A DNA stretch of 64,000 nucleotides from an uncultured Eubacteriales bacterium (GTDB taxonomy: Bacteria; Bacillota; Clostridia; Lachnospirales; Lachnospiraceae): NCBI GenBank assembly GCA_900314525.1, contig OMVN01000004.1, forward strand, positions 62,001 through 126,000, written 5' to 3'. The notes beneath the pieces are model-generated. The model worked only from the letters and a program-made list of their open reading frames with translations, did no database searches and had not been told where the DNA came from. Positions 37,268 through 45,878 of the stretch are shown here, piece after piece. A program made the position numbers and the translations under genes. The stretch's first letter is position 1. Each line of letters starts with the position of its first letter.

Positions 37268-37297
37268 ATAGCCACCAGAAAATGGTGGCTATATTTA
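37268..37297 (+). terminator. Rho-independent terminator after transketolase
   Basis: Perfect 10-base-pair stem ATAGCCACCA / TGGTGGCTAT around loop GAAAA, followed by a short AT-rich tail (ATTTATATAATTTT). Confidence 0.82.
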
Positions 37298-37324
37298 TAT
37301 AATTTTGAATATGGAGGAAATAAT

Positions 37325-38380
37325 ATGCATAGATTTCATCTGCCATACCACCTCATTGTTGATGAGGGAATCTTTGGCAAAATTCCTCAGGTTATGAGTG
37401 ATGTTTTAGATAATCCTGAGAATATGAAGACAATAATAGTTACAGAGGGGAACTTAAAGAGTATATTTGGGGAGATTCTGGAAAATATTTGTGGACAGTT
37501 CTCTGATAGCGAAATGTATCTGATAAATGGAGCAACTTACGATAATGCTGTTTCACTGGCAAAATATATAACAATGAATGATATTAAACTGGTTATTGGC
37601 TTTGGAGGAGGAACAGTTCTTGATCTTGCGAAGTTTGCAGCATTTGTAAGTAAATCAAATCTTATATCTCTGCCAACAACACTCAGTAATGATAGTCTGG
37701 CGTCTCCTGTTGCTGTGCTTGGAACAGAAGGCAAAGCGAGAAAGACGTTTAAGTGTACAATACCTGATGCAATTTTAGTTGATGTAAACGTAATAATGAG
37801 TGCACCAACAAGACAGCTGTTATCGGGAATTGGAGATACAATAAGTAAGTACACTGCACTCAATGACTGGAAGATAGCTTTTTCAAAAGATAAAGAGCAT
37901 GTAGACGATTTTGCATACATGATATCTAAAATGGCATTTAATTCAATATGCTATAATGATGAAAAAGAGTTAAAATCGAAGGATTTTATAAAGAGACTTA
38001 CACAGGCCCTTGTAATGGGAGGACTGGCCATGGAAATTGCAGGCTCATCAAGACCAAGCAGTGGTTCAGAACATCTCTTCTGTCATGCACTGGAAGAAAA
38101 TTTCAGCGAGCAGGTAAATGTTCCTCATGGAATCGCTGTGGCAATAGGAAGTTATGGAGCATGTGTTTTCCAGGATAGAAATATAGGTAAAATAAAGAGA
38201 CTTATTAAAGAGTATGGAGTATTCAAAACACCTTCTGAGTATGGAATAACAAAAGAGATATTTATTGGGGCATGGCAGCAGGCAGCTGCTACACGTGCAG
38301 ACAGATACACTATATTAAATGAGACGGATTTATCGGATGAGAGACTTGGCAATCTCTACGATGAAATGGAAAATATGTAA
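37325..38380 (+). CDS. egsA: sn-Glycerol-1-phosphate dehydrogenase (AraM/EgsA type)
   Basis: A 351-residue member of the iron-containing alcohol/glycerol dehydrogenase superfamily. VIGFGGGTVLDLAKFAA is the NAD(P)-binding block; SLPTTLSNDSLASPVAV follows; metal ligands are expected in SGIGDTISKYTA (Asp), SGSEHLFCHAL (His) and VPHGIAVAIG (His). SRPSSGSEH is typical of AraM/G1PDH. It reduces dihydroxyacetone phosphate to glycerol 1-phosphate, the enantiomer used in archaeal lipids and in some Gram-positive glycerolipids. The ribosome binding site is TGGAGG. It lies alone between two terminators, so it is probably monocistronic. It could instead be a related polyol-phosphate dehydrogenase. Confidence 0.85.
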   Translation: MHRFHLPYHLIVDEGIFGKIPQVMSDVLDNPENMKTIIVTEGNLKSIFGEILENICGQFSDSEMYLINGATYDNAVSLAKYITMNDIKLVIGFGGGTVLDLAKFAAFVSKSNLISLPTTLSNDSLASPVAVLGTEGKARKTFKCTIPDAILVDVNVIMSAPTRQLLSGIGDTISKYTALNDWKIAFSKDKEHVDDFAYMISKMAFNSICYNDEKELKSKDFIKRLTQALVMGGLAMEIAGSSRPSSGSEHLFCHALEENFSEQVNVPHGIAVAIGSYGACVFQDRNIGKIKRLIKEYGVFKTPSEYGITKEIFIGAWQQAAATRADRYTILNETDLSDERLGNLYDEMENM

Positions 38381-38387
38381 ATAAAAT

Positions 38388-38436
38388 AGACCTGATGAAA
38401 TAGGATATGAAAAAATCCATTTTCATCAGGTCTTTT
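38388..38436. terminator. Bidirectional terminator between convergent genes
   Basis: 13-base-pair stem AGACCTGATGAAA / TTTCATCAGGTCT flanked by T-rich tails on both strands, serving egsA on + and the sigma-like gene on -. The loop region also carries a smaller GGAT/ATCC pairing. Confidence 0.85.
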
Positions 38437-38447
38437 GATATTCAAAT

Positions 38448-39275
38448 TTACTCCGCGTTATCGGCATTCAGTGCATTTAATGACATTTTCATTACAGAGT
38501 AAACTTCATCCTCGCTGATTGACTGATATTTTGCCAGTTCTTCAACAGTTGGAGAACGTCCTAAATCTTTGCTCAGTACTACAGATGCGCGGTCTAACTG
38601 GTTTGCAAGATCTGTGACGTGAGATCCTAATCTACTCTGGGCGTTTTGCTCAAGTACAGCATCATTTAATGCGTTTCTTATGGCTTCTCTTATATGATCA
38701 TGAAAACACTCAAGTGACAGTTCGCCGTCATAAGTTAAGATACCTTCTAATACACCAAGACTTCCCTCTTGAATAAGATCTCCATATGGTACAGAACTGT
38801 TTGAAAATTCATCACAAATTTCAGGAACAAGATGAAGATTAGAAACAGTGAGAGAATCACTGGCAGTCTTATCATTATGGTCATCTAACAATAATTTTAG
38901 TAATTTTAATTCTTCGTTTTCATCTAAGATATCACTTTGATTTATAGAATCAAGATTCATTTTCTCAAGTTTTTTAGTCTCGGGATTGCTATTCTCTGCC
39001 TTTTTAATATCATCTGCCGAGTCATCTGATTCTGATGAATCTATAGAAACAGGAACATCTAAAAATTCTTTGCCATCACCTTTAAATCCATCAACATCTA
39101 TGTTCTTTGAGGCTAGGAATGAATATACAAGTTCATATTGTGATTTATCAATAACAATATCTTTGATGGCTGCATCAATATCTTCTTTTTTTAATTTGCC
39201 GTCATTTATATTGGCAGATTCCACAAGGAAACTAAGGGCTTCATGAAGCTCTGCCTTTTTTTCGTTCTGGTTCAA
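38448..39275 (-). CDS. Sigma-70-like protein without region 4
   Basis: A 275-residue protein. Residues 10-60 resemble sigma region 1.1 (KEDIDAAIKDIVIDKSQYEL). Residues 166-179, DLIQEGSLGVLEGI, match region 2.2, the core-polymerase contact. The following segment, where region 2.3/2.4 should melt and read the -10, is only weakly similar (HDHIREAIRNALNDAVLEQ). Residues 215-265 (LGRSPTVEELAKYQSISEDE) match region 3. There is no region 4, so no -35 reading. Residues 70-105 are acidic and low-complexity. It probably contacts RNA polymerase but may not act as a normal sigma factor. Start is TTG 39275 with AAAGGA upstream; its promoter is on the minus strand. Confidence 0.75.
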   Translation of the reverse strand: MNQNEKKAELHEALSFLVESANINDGKLKKEDIDAAIKDIVIDKSQYELVYSFLASKNIDVDGFKGDGKEFLDVPVSIDSSESDDSADDIKKAENSNPETKKLEKMNLDSINQSDILDENEELKLLKLLLDDHNDKTASDSLTVSNLHLVPEICDEFSNSSVPYGDLIQEGSLGVLEGILTYDGELSLECFHDHIREAIRNALNDAVLEQNAQSRLGSHVTDLANQLDRASVVLSKDLGRSPTVEELAKYQSISEDEVYSVMKMSLNALNADNAE

Positions 39276-39313
39276 CTATTCACACATCCTTTCAATGCAT
39301 TAAATTATGCTTC

Positions 39314-39343
39314 ATTGTAGTATAAAAAAATCCAACCTGTCAA
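39314..39343 (-). promoter_or_regulatory. Sigma-A-type promoter of the sigma-like gene
   Basis: Read on the minus strand: TTGACA (39343-39338), 18-base spacer, TACAAT (39319-39314), about 40 bases before the TTG start. Perfect -35 and five of six at -10. Confidence 0.65.
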
Positions 39344-39378
39344 TACTTATAAAACAAAAAAACAGGAGGTCAGGGGTA

Positions 39379-40161
39379 ATGAAAAGATTTTTATATGTTA
39401 TAGCTGTGACAATTATGGTTGTCACGGTATGGAATCTTTATGAAAATGTGGGAGCAAAAACAAAGAAAATAACAAGAGCAGAGGTGGCAAGTGTTTCAGA
39501 TGATGTGTTTAAAAACTATGGAATATATGACAGCGAGTGTGACATAGACTGTTATTGTTATTATGGAAACATGTATATGTCGGAGGAAACAATACATGAA
39601 CAGTTAGAAAAAATAGCTAGATATATTGGAATTAACGGGGAGTATGACTATGAGAGGAAAGAAGCTGAAAATGGATATAAAACTATAATCAGCAAAACAG
39701 CAGACAAGTCTGGATTTGCGGTAACAATGAGTACTGTAGAGAATATATCTGATAAAAATGCAGCACAGAGCCAGTACATTACAGTGAATCTGAAACTTAT
39801 GAATTCCATATCCAGTGGAATATACTATAAAACAAGAATTGTGAATGCACTGAAAAAATTTGTGGATAGTGATAAAAATCCTGACGTAAATATGTGTATA
39901 AAAGGAAATATTTATGGAAATCTAGATGATAAGAAGAAGGAAGAAATTGCTTTAAGTGTATTTGAAAATGCAGGTGCAAAAAAGATATTTGAACATACAG
40001 AAGATGGAATATACAGTTTATACGGATATTCTGGTGAGATGGATAAATATATATCTGTTGGGAACAAAAAAATAAATATAAATGTAGTATTTTCTTATGA
40101 CGAAACAAATAATGTAACTCAGATAATGATTGGTTCACCAGTGGTAAACTATGATTATTAG
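39379..40161 (+). CDS. YwmB-like secreted protein
   Basis: A 260-residue protein. ATG 39379 has AGGAGG nine bases upstream and gives a normal signal sequence (MKRFLYVIAVTIMVVTVWNL); the frame continues further upstream, but that would bury the signal. The mature part lacks catalytic motifs and looks like the YwmB/DUF1779 group, which has a TATA-box-binding-protein-like fold and is found near sporulation and cell-wall genes in Firmicutes. That call is from overall pattern and position before spmA-spmB, not from a diagnostic motif. It would act outside the membrane; its role is unknown. Confidence 0.55.
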   Translation: MKRFLYVIAVTIMVVTVWNLYENVGAKTKKITRAEVASVSDDVFKNYGIYDSECDIDCYCYYGNMYMSEETIHEQLEKIARYIGINGEYDYERKEAENGYKTIISKTADKSGFAVTMSTVENISDKNAAQSQYITVNLKLMNSISSGIYYKTRIVNALKKFVDSDKNPDVNMCIKGNIYGNLDDKKKEEIALSVFENAGAKKIFEHTEDGIYSLYGYSGEMDKYISVGNKKININVVFSYDETNNVTQIMIGSPVVNYDY

Positions 40162-40211
40162 ATGTCATATAAATAAATGATAAGAATACACTAATAGAAA
40201 AAGGGATTTTT

Positions 40212-40838
40212 ATGCTTAATATAATATGGGCATTAATGATTATCACTGGAATAATTTATGGAATTCTGACTGGAAATTTAATGAATATTTCCAATGGTTT
40301 TGTTGATTATTCAAAAGAAGCAGTCAGCATGTGTATAACAATGCTTGGGATTATTGGATTTTGGGGCGGAATTATGAATGTTGGAAAAAATGCAGGAATA
40401 ATAAACAGTCTTACAAGGATGATTTCGCCACTTATCAGGTTTTTGTTCCCAAATATCCCAAGGGGGCATAAAAGCCTAGAATACATAACAATGAATATAA
40501 TTGCCAATGTGCTGGGACTTGGATGGGCTGCTACACCACCTGGATTAAAAGCTATGGAAGAACTTGGAAATCTGGAAAAGGAGAGAAAAACAAAAGGGTA
40601 TGAGAACAAATCAAGATACGTAAGGAGGGCAAGTGATGAGATGTGTACATTTCTTATTATTAATATCTCCTCGCTTCAACTCATTCCTATAAATATAATA
40701 GCATACAGAAGTCAGTACGGAAGTGCAAATCCTTCACTTATAGTTGCACCTGCAATAATAGCCACATTAGCAAGCACAGTTGCAGGAATTATATATTGTA
40801 AATTTGCCCAGAGAAAAAAATCAGGAGGTAAGAAATGA
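40212..40838 (+). CDS. spmA: Spore maturation protein A
   Basis: A 208-residue membrane protein with about four or five helices and the family stretches MLGIIGFWGGIMNVGKNAG, NVLGLGWAATPPGLKAM and FLIINISSLQLIPINIIAYR. SpmA and SpmB resemble the two halves of nucleoside-transport-type proteins; in Bacillus they are needed for spore core dehydration, but many non-sporing Clostridia keep them, so a wider transport role is possible. It overlaps spmB by four bases (ATGA). The ribosome binding site is weak (AAAGGG). Confidence 0.93.
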   Translation: MLNIIWALMIITGIIYGILTGNLMNISNGFVDYSKEAVSMCITMLGIIGFWGGIMNVGKNAGIINSLTRMISPLIRFLFPNIPRGHKSLEYITMNIIANVLGLGWAATPPGLKAMEELGNLEKERKTKGYENKSRYVRRASDEMCTFLIINISSLQLIPINIIAYRSQYGSANPSLIVAPAIIATLASTVAGIIYCKFAQRKKSGGKK

Positions 40839-41362
40839 GGATTCTGATTTACATATCAAATCTGATGATACCCTTTACAGTATTTTATTTTGTGACGATG
40901 GGGATTATAAAGAAGAGAAATGTCTATTATGATTTTATAGAAGGTGCAAAGGACGGGATAAAAACAGTATTTACTGTTATGCCTACGCTGATAGGACTTA
41001 TGATTGGAGTATCAGTGCTTCAGACATCTGGGTTTATGGATTATTTAGTCAGTATAATAGGCGAATTTACGGATAAAGCAGGTCTTCCTGGAGCAGTAAT
41101 GCCAGCCGTTATAGTGAGAATGTTTTCTTCCTCGGCGGCTACTGGACTAGTTCTGGATATATTTAAAAATTATGGAGCAGATTCATACTTAGGGATATTG
41201 TCCGCAATTATGATGAGCAGTACAGAAACTATTTTTTATACAATGTCTGTTTATTTTATGGTGGTAAAAGTAAAAGAAACCAGGTGGACACTTGGAGGTG
41301 CAATGATAAGTACAATTGCAGGAATTGCGGCAAGTGTGCTGTTGGCAAATATACTGACATAA
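40835..41362 (+). CDS. spmB: Spore maturation protein B
   Basis: A 175-residue partner of SpmA. Family stretches are FIEGAKDGIKTVFTVMPTLI, GLPGAVMPAVIVRMFSSSAA and SAIMMSSTETIFYTMSVYF. About four membrane helices. Start ATG 40835 has AGGAGG in the end of spmA, so translation is coupled. Same functional uncertainty as SpmA in a species that may not sporulate. Confidence 0.94.
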   Translation: MRILIYISNLMIPFTVFYFVTMGIIKKRNVYYDFIEGAKDGIKTVFTVMPTLIGLMIGVSVLQTSGFMDYLVSIIGEFTDKAGLPGAVMPAVIVRMFSSSAATGLVLDIFKNYGADSYLGILSAIMMSSTETIFYTMSVYFMVVKVKETRWTLGGAMISTIAGIAASVLLANILT

Positions 41363-41371
41363 AATTTTTAT

Positions 41372-41400
41372 TTGCCATGGTAGACTTATTGTATTATAAT
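41372..41400 (+). promoter_or_regulatory. Sigma-A-type promoter before asnS
   Basis: TTGCCA at 41372-41377, 17-base spacer, TATAAT at 41395-41400, 40 bases upstream of the asnS start. One mismatch to consensus; it starts within ten bases of the spmB stop. No T-box leader fits in the remaining space. Confidence 0.72.
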
Positions 41401-41440
41401 AAAGCAGATTAAAACTATTTTTAGAAAAAGAGGTATTACA

Positions 41441-42832
41441 ATGGATTTAACAGTAGTTAAAGATCTGTATAGAAATACAGATAAATATTTAGGTAAAGAA
41501 ATAACTGTCGGAGGATGGGTAAGAAGTATCAGAGATTCAAAGACATTTGGATTCATCGTACTCAATGATGGTACATTCTTCGAAACTTTACAGATTGTAT
41601 ATAATGACAAAATGGAAAATTTTGCTGAAATTTCAAAACTTAATGTAGGTGCTGCCATAATTGTAAAGGGACAGCTGGTTGCTACACCACAGGCAAAACA
41701 GCCATTTGAAATTCAGGCAGAGGAAATCAGCGTTGAAGGTGCATCAGCTCCTGATTATCCACTTCAGAAGAAGAGACACACAATGGAGTATTTAAGAACA
41801 ATTACTCATTTAAGACCTAGAACAAATACATTTCAGGCAGTATTCAGAGTACGTTCTCTTATTGCGTTTGCCATTCATAAATTTTTCCAGGACAGAGGGT
41901 TTGTTTATGTACATACACCACTTATCACAAGCAGTGATGCAGAGGGTGCAGGTGAAATGTTCAGAGTTACTACACTTGATATGGACAACATTCCAAGAAC
42001 AGATGACGGAAAAGTTGACTATTCAGAGGATTTCTTCAATAAATCCACTAACCTTACAGTGTCGGGACAGTTAAACGGAGAGACATTTGCTCAGGCATTC
42101 AGGAATATCTACACATTCGGACCTACATTCAGAGCAGAGAATTCAAATACAACAAGACATGCTGCAGAGTTCTGGATGATTGAGCCAGAGATAGCATTTG
42201 CGGACTTAGAGGATGATATGGATTTGGCAGAGTCTATGCTTAAATATATTATCAGTTATGTTATGGAAAATGCACCAGAAGAAATGGAATTCTTCAATAA
42301 ATTTGTTGATAAGGGATTAAAAGACAGATTAAATCATGTCCTTAATTCAGACTTTGGAAGAGTTACATATACAGAGGCAGTAAAACTCCTTGAGGAGCAC
42401 AATGACAAGTTTGATTACAAAGTTTCATGGGGATGCGATCTTCAGACAGAACATGAGAGATATTTAACAGAAGAAATATTTAAGAGACCAGTTTTCGTAA
42501 CAGATTATCCAAAGGAAATCAAGGCATTTTATATGAAGTTAAATGAAGACCAGAAGACAGTAGCTGCTATGGATTGTCTCGTTCCTGGTATTGGAGAAAT
42601 CATTGGCGGAAGCCAGAGAGAAGATGACTATGAACTTCTTCTTGGTAGAATGGAAGAACTTGGTATGAGAAAAGAAGATTATGATTTCTATCTTGATCTC
42701 AGAAAATATGGTTCTACAAGACATGCCGGTTTTGGTCTTGGATTTGAAAGATGTGTAATGTATCTGACAGGAATGGGCAACATAAGAGATGTATTACCAT
42801 TCCCAAGAACAGTTAATAACTGTGAATTATAA
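41441..42832 (+). CDS. asnS: Asparaginyl-tRNA synthetase
   Basis: A 463-residue class II synthetase of normal length. The N-terminal OB-fold anticodon domain holds [20 protein letters not shown]. Catalytic motifs: [20 protein letters not shown] (motif 1 region), [20 protein letters not shown] (motif 2) and [20 protein letters not shown] (motif 3). The AGAENSNTxRH-type block favours Asn over Asp. It charges tRNA-Asn in the cytoplasm, so Asn-tRNA is made directly and need not depend on Asp-tRNA amidation. It has its own promoter and no amino-acid-responsive leader. Confidence 0.96.
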   Translation: MDLTVVKDLYRNTDKYLGKEITVGGWVRSIRDSKTFGFIVLNDGTFFETLQIVYNDKMENFAEISKLNVGAAIIVKGQLVATPQAKQPFEIQAEEISVEGASAPDYPLQKKRHTMEYLRTITHLRPRTNTFQAVFRVRSLIAFAIHKFFQDRGFVYVHTPLITSSDAEGAGEMFRVTTLDMDNIPRTDDGKVDYSEDFFNKSTNLTVSGQLNGETFAQAFRNIYTFGPTFRAENSNTTRHAAEFWMIEPEIAFADLEDDMDLAESMLKYIISYVMENAPEEMEFFNKFVDKGLKDRLNHVLNSDFGRVTYTEAVKLLEEHNDKFDYKVSWGCDLQTEHERYLTEEIFKRPVFVTDYPKEIKAFYMKLNEDQKTVAAMDCLVPGIGEIIGGSQREDDYELLLGRMEELGMRKEDYDFYLDLRKYGSTRHAGFGLGFERCVMYLTGMGNIRDVLPFPRTVNNCEL

Positions 42833-42870
42833 CAGATTCATGACATCCAAAATAAAGGATGGTAAATAGT

Positions 42871-45294
42871 ATGGCTAATTCAGATAATAGAAAGAGACAG
42901 CGTAGACCTGTGGAAAATTCTGCTAAAAGACCAGCTAGTTCAAAAGGTGGAAGAAGGAGAAAAGGCAGAAGAAAGAAAATAAGCAGGAGAAGAAAGATAA
43001 TAAGAAGAGTAATCCTGTGTACATTTCTCCTTATCATGCTTGTGGCTATTATTTTTGGACTTAAATATGTTGTGAAATTCCGTCAGTACGAAAAAGAAGC
43101 TAAGAGACTTGTAAAAGAGGGAGGAATTAACGCATTTAAGCAGAATCAGACAAGTACAATATATGATAAAGATGGAAATGTAATTACCGAACTGTCTGGA
43201 TCACATGATTCCTACTATATAGAATCAAGTGATATTCCAAAATATGTAAAGGATGCATTTATTGATACTGAGGATAGAAATTTTTATTCTCATTCTGGTG
43301 TGGACTTAAAAGCAATTATGAGAGCATTTTATGAACTTGTTAGAAATCAGGGAAAGGTTACACAGGGTGGTAGTACAATCACTCAGCAGCTGGCCAGAAA
43401 TGTTTTCCTCTCACATGAAGTTTCTATGGAGAGAAAAATAAAGGAAATGTTCATTGCAAGGGAAATAGAAAAGAAATACAGTAAAAAACAGATTTTGGAA
43501 TTTTATATTAATAATATATACTTTGCAAACGGATTTTATGGTATAGAGGCAGCATCAAAGGGATATTTCAGCAAATCAGTTGGTGAACTTAGTCTTGGCG
43601 AGATAGCTTACATATGTTCAATACCAAATAATCCTACTATGTATGATCCATTTGTAAATCACCAGTCTACAGCTAATAGAAAAAACAGAATATTAAAACA
43701 AATGTATAAACTTGGTGATATAACAAAGGAAGAATATGATCAAGCAGTTGCTGAAGTAATTCAGCTGAACCCTCAGGTTACCACAAATGCTAATAATTAC
43801 ATTGAAACATATGCAGTTTACTGTGCTGTGCAGTCACTGATGGCAAAAAATGGATTTAAGTTTGAATACGATTTTCCTTCAGATGCAGAGAGAGACGAAT
43901 ACAACGAGAAATATCAGGAGGCATATGATCAGTTATCCAGTGATCTCTATACAGGTGGTTATGATATTTACACAAGTATTGATATGGATAAACAGACAAA
44001 ACTTCAGGAGGCAATTGATACAAATCTTTCAGGGTCCAAAAAAGGAGTACCTGATTACTATGATAACTTAGATGATAATGGAATATATAAATTTCAGGGC
44101 TCTGCTACATGTATAGATAATGAAACTGGAAAGATAGTGGCAGTTGTAGGTGGAAGATCACAGCAGCTGACAGGAAAGACACTTAACAGAGCTTATCAGA
44201 GCTACAGACAGCCTGGAAGTACAATAAAGCCAATTCTGGTTTATACTCAGGCATTTGAAGATGGATATATTCCTAGATCAACAGTTAAAGATGAGCCTAT
44301 AGATAAAGGACCAGTTAACTCGCCAAATGTATATGATGGAAATATAACTATAAGATATGCTGTAGAAAAATCCAAAAATACAGTTGCCTGGAATCTGTTT
44401 GAGGAACTAGGGGTGTCTGAATGTATTTCGTACCTCAAGAAAATGAATTTCCACAAGATAGTTGAAAAGGATTACAACGCATCAATGGCTATTGGAGGAA
44501 TGACATACGGAGTTTCCACTGTTGAGATGGCATCTGCTTATTGTGCTATAGAAAACGATGGTGAATTCAGATCTCCAACATGTATAAACAAGATAGTTGA
44601 TGTCAACGGTAATACCGTGGTAGACAATGTTAAATATAAATCATCAAAGAGCAGTACAGTTGAAGTAAAGAAGATTTACAAAACAAATGCAACAAGAATG
44701 ATGACAGATGTCTTAAAAGGAGTACTAGTCGATGGTACGGGAAAGAAGTACAATGTAGATGATGCAATATGTGCTGCCAAGACAGGTACTACTAATGATA
44801 ACAAAGACGTATGGCTTTGCGGATATAGCAGATATTATACAACAGCTGTCTGGGTTGGATATGATATGCCAATGGAAATAGATGACGGTGTGGGAAATAC
44901 ACTGGCTGGATATACTTGGCAGGATTTTATGACAACTATTCATAAAAAATTAAAGGAAAAAGAGTTTGAGGATTTCGATACAGATGTGGATGGCAAGAAT
45001 GTATATGCTGAAACAGAAGATGAGTCAACAACTGCTGAGGGAGAGACAACTACTCCAACAGGCGAAACTACTTCAGGAGAGACAAAAACCAAAACCACAG
45101 CTGAAACAACACAGGCAAGCACAGAGAGTACAAGTAAAGTTTCTCATGTAGATGAGACAACAGCACCACCTGAGGAAAAAGAAACTGAGCCACAGGTAAA
45201 AGACACAACAGCGGCTACAGAGGAGACAGTAAAAGAGCAGACCACAACATCACAGCCGGAAACACAGGCTGCAGATGCGGAGCCTGCACAATAA
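42871..45294 (+). CDS. Class A penicillin-binding protein (PBP1a-like)
   Basis: About 807 residues. A very basic cytoplasmic tail (GGRRRKGRRKKISRRRK) precedes one membrane helix. The glycosyltransferase domain has IDTEDRNFYSHSGVD with catalytic E134 and QGGSTITQQLARN. The transpeptidase has QPGSTIKP (S450, K453), SKNT (S501, N503) and KTGTT (from K637). The last 100 residues are a Thr/Glu-rich tail, probably disordered and outside the cell. It polymerises and cross-links peptidoglycan. I start at ATG 42871, which has AAAGGA 11 bases upstream; an ATG at 42859 overlaps that site. Confidence 0.93.
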   Translation: MANSDNRKRQRRPVENSAKRPASSKGGRRRKGRRKKISRRRKIIRRVILCTFLLIMLVAIIFGLKYVVKFRQYEKEAKRLVKEGGINAFKQNQTSTIYDKDGNVITELSGSHDSYYIESSDIPKYVKDAFIDTEDRNFYSHSGVDLKAIMRAFYELVRNQGKVTQGGSTITQQLARNVFLSHEVSMERKIKEMFIAREIEKKYSKKQILEFYINNIYFANGFYGIEAASKGYFSKSVGELSLGEIAYICSIPNNPTMYDPFVNHQSTANRKNRILKQMYKLGDITKEEYDQAVAEVIQLNPQVTTNANNYIETYAVYCAVQSLMAKNGFKFEYDFPSDAERDEYNEKYQEAYDQLSSDLYTGGYDIYTSIDMDKQTKLQEAIDTNLSGSKKGVPDYYDNLDDNGIYKFQGSATCIDNETGKIVAVVGGRSQQLTGKTLNRAYQSYRQPGSTIKPILVYTQAFEDGYIPRSTVKDEPIDKGPVNSPNVYDGNITIRYAVEKSKNTVAWNLFEELGVSECISYLKKMNFHKIVEKDYNASMAIGGMTYGVSTVEMASAYCAIENDGEFRSPTCINKIVDVNGNTVVDNVKYKSSKSSTVEVKKIYKTNATRMMTDVLKGVLVDGTGKKYNVDDAICAAKTGTTNDNKDVWLCGYSRYYTTAVWVGYDMPMEIDDGVGNTLAGYTWQDFMTTIHKKLKEKEFEDFDTDVDGKNVYAETEDESTTAEGETTTPTGETTSGETKTKTTAETTQASTESTSKVSHVDETTAPPEEKETEPQVKDTTAATEETVKEQTTTSQPETQAADAEPAQ

Positions 45295-45303
45295 AATATA
45301 CCG

Positions 45304-45332
45304 TTGACAAGAAATATAAATCTTTGTATAAT
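45304..45332 (+). promoter_or_regulatory. Consensus sigma-A promoter for the ileS T-box transcript
   Basis: TTGACA at 45304-45309, exactly 17 bases, TATAAT at 45327-45332: both hexamers perfect. Transcription should start near 45339, giving a leader of about 540 bases before ileS. Confidence 0.9.
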
Positions 45333-45344
45333 CAAAGGCAAATA

Positions 45345-45598
45345 GCAAAAGTGAAGATGGAGATAGTCATTGATTGTGAAAATCCCAGAGAGTCTGTGTT
45401 AGGTGGAAGCAGATATTAGTAGCGGCAATGTTTAATCACTCCGGAGCTGTGACCAGAAAGTGCTAAGCATGAGTAAGCGTCAACGTATTTCCTACGTTAC
45501 AGGGAACGCTTTTTAGTGAATATTCACAGAAAGTCTGTAACAGGTGGTATAAACGAACTTTAAGAGCCTCGTCCTATTACAGGGCAGGCTCTTTTTTT
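45345..45598 (+). promoter_or_regulatory. T-box leader (isoleucine) with terminator
   Basis: A T-box riboswitch that reads uncharged tRNA. AGAGAG at about 45387 fits the stem I bulge; the likely specifier is ATC (Ile) at 45435-45437 in the AATCACTCCGGAGC loop. The antiterminator element near 45539 is CAGGTGGTATAAACG, in which TGGT pairs with the ACCA end of tRNA-Ile. The terminator at 45563-45598 has stem AGAGCCTCGTCC with GGGCAGGCTCT, then seven T. When tRNA-Ile is uncharged, the antiterminator forms and ileS is transcribed. The AGGTGG element departs from the usual GGGTGGTACCGCG. Confidence 0.87.
45563..45598 (+). terminator. T-box-controlled terminator
   Basis: Stem AGAGCCTCGTCC / GGGCAGGCTCT with loop TATTACA, followed by a run of T to 45598. 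It competes with the T-box antiterminator. Confidence 0.87.
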
Positions 45599-45600
45599 AT

Positions 45601-45854
45601 GTCGTAAGGGGGACCATGGAAGCCGGTGGATTCCTTACGACAAGGCGACGCATTTGCCTAAGGCAAATGTGTTGTATAGTATGAGAAGTCTAAAGGGGGA
45701 CCATGGAAGCCGGTGGATTCCTTACGACAGAAAGTAGAACAACAAAATTGCATAGGCAATTTTGTCGCTAGGTCGTAAGGGATCCGCCACTAGCGTGGCC
45801 CTCCTTACGACAGAAAGGTAAGGGATCCGCCACTAGCGTGGCCCTCCTTACGAC
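45601..45854. repeat. Composite array of palindromic repeats between T-box and ileS
   Basis: Four copies of a 40-41 base palindrome with arms GTCGTAAGG / CCTTACGAC lie at 45601-45641, 45688-45728, 45772-45811 and 45815-45854. The first two point one way and the last two are inverted relative to them (their inner parts match as reverse complements with changes). Two copies of a second hairpin lie between them: 45644-45675 (around ATTTGCCTAAGGCAAAT) and 45739-45770 (around AATTGCATAGGCAATT), also inverted to each other. Order is A, H, A, then H', A', A'. In RNA each folds into a strong hairpin. They resemble REP/BIME-type intergenic repeats or small non-autonomous elements. Confidence 0.85.
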
Positions 45855-45878
45855 AGAAAGTAAGAAAGGAAGAAAGAT

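Noticed and set aside
39307-39378. Earlier start for the YwmB-like gene
   Set aside because: It would put a basic stretch before the signal peptide and lies in the divergent promoter of the sigma-like gene; AGGAGG fits ATG 39379.
45601-45854. CRISPR-like array
   Set aside because: Repeats are palindromes in both orientations with structured, not unique, spacers of uneven length, and no cas genes are near.
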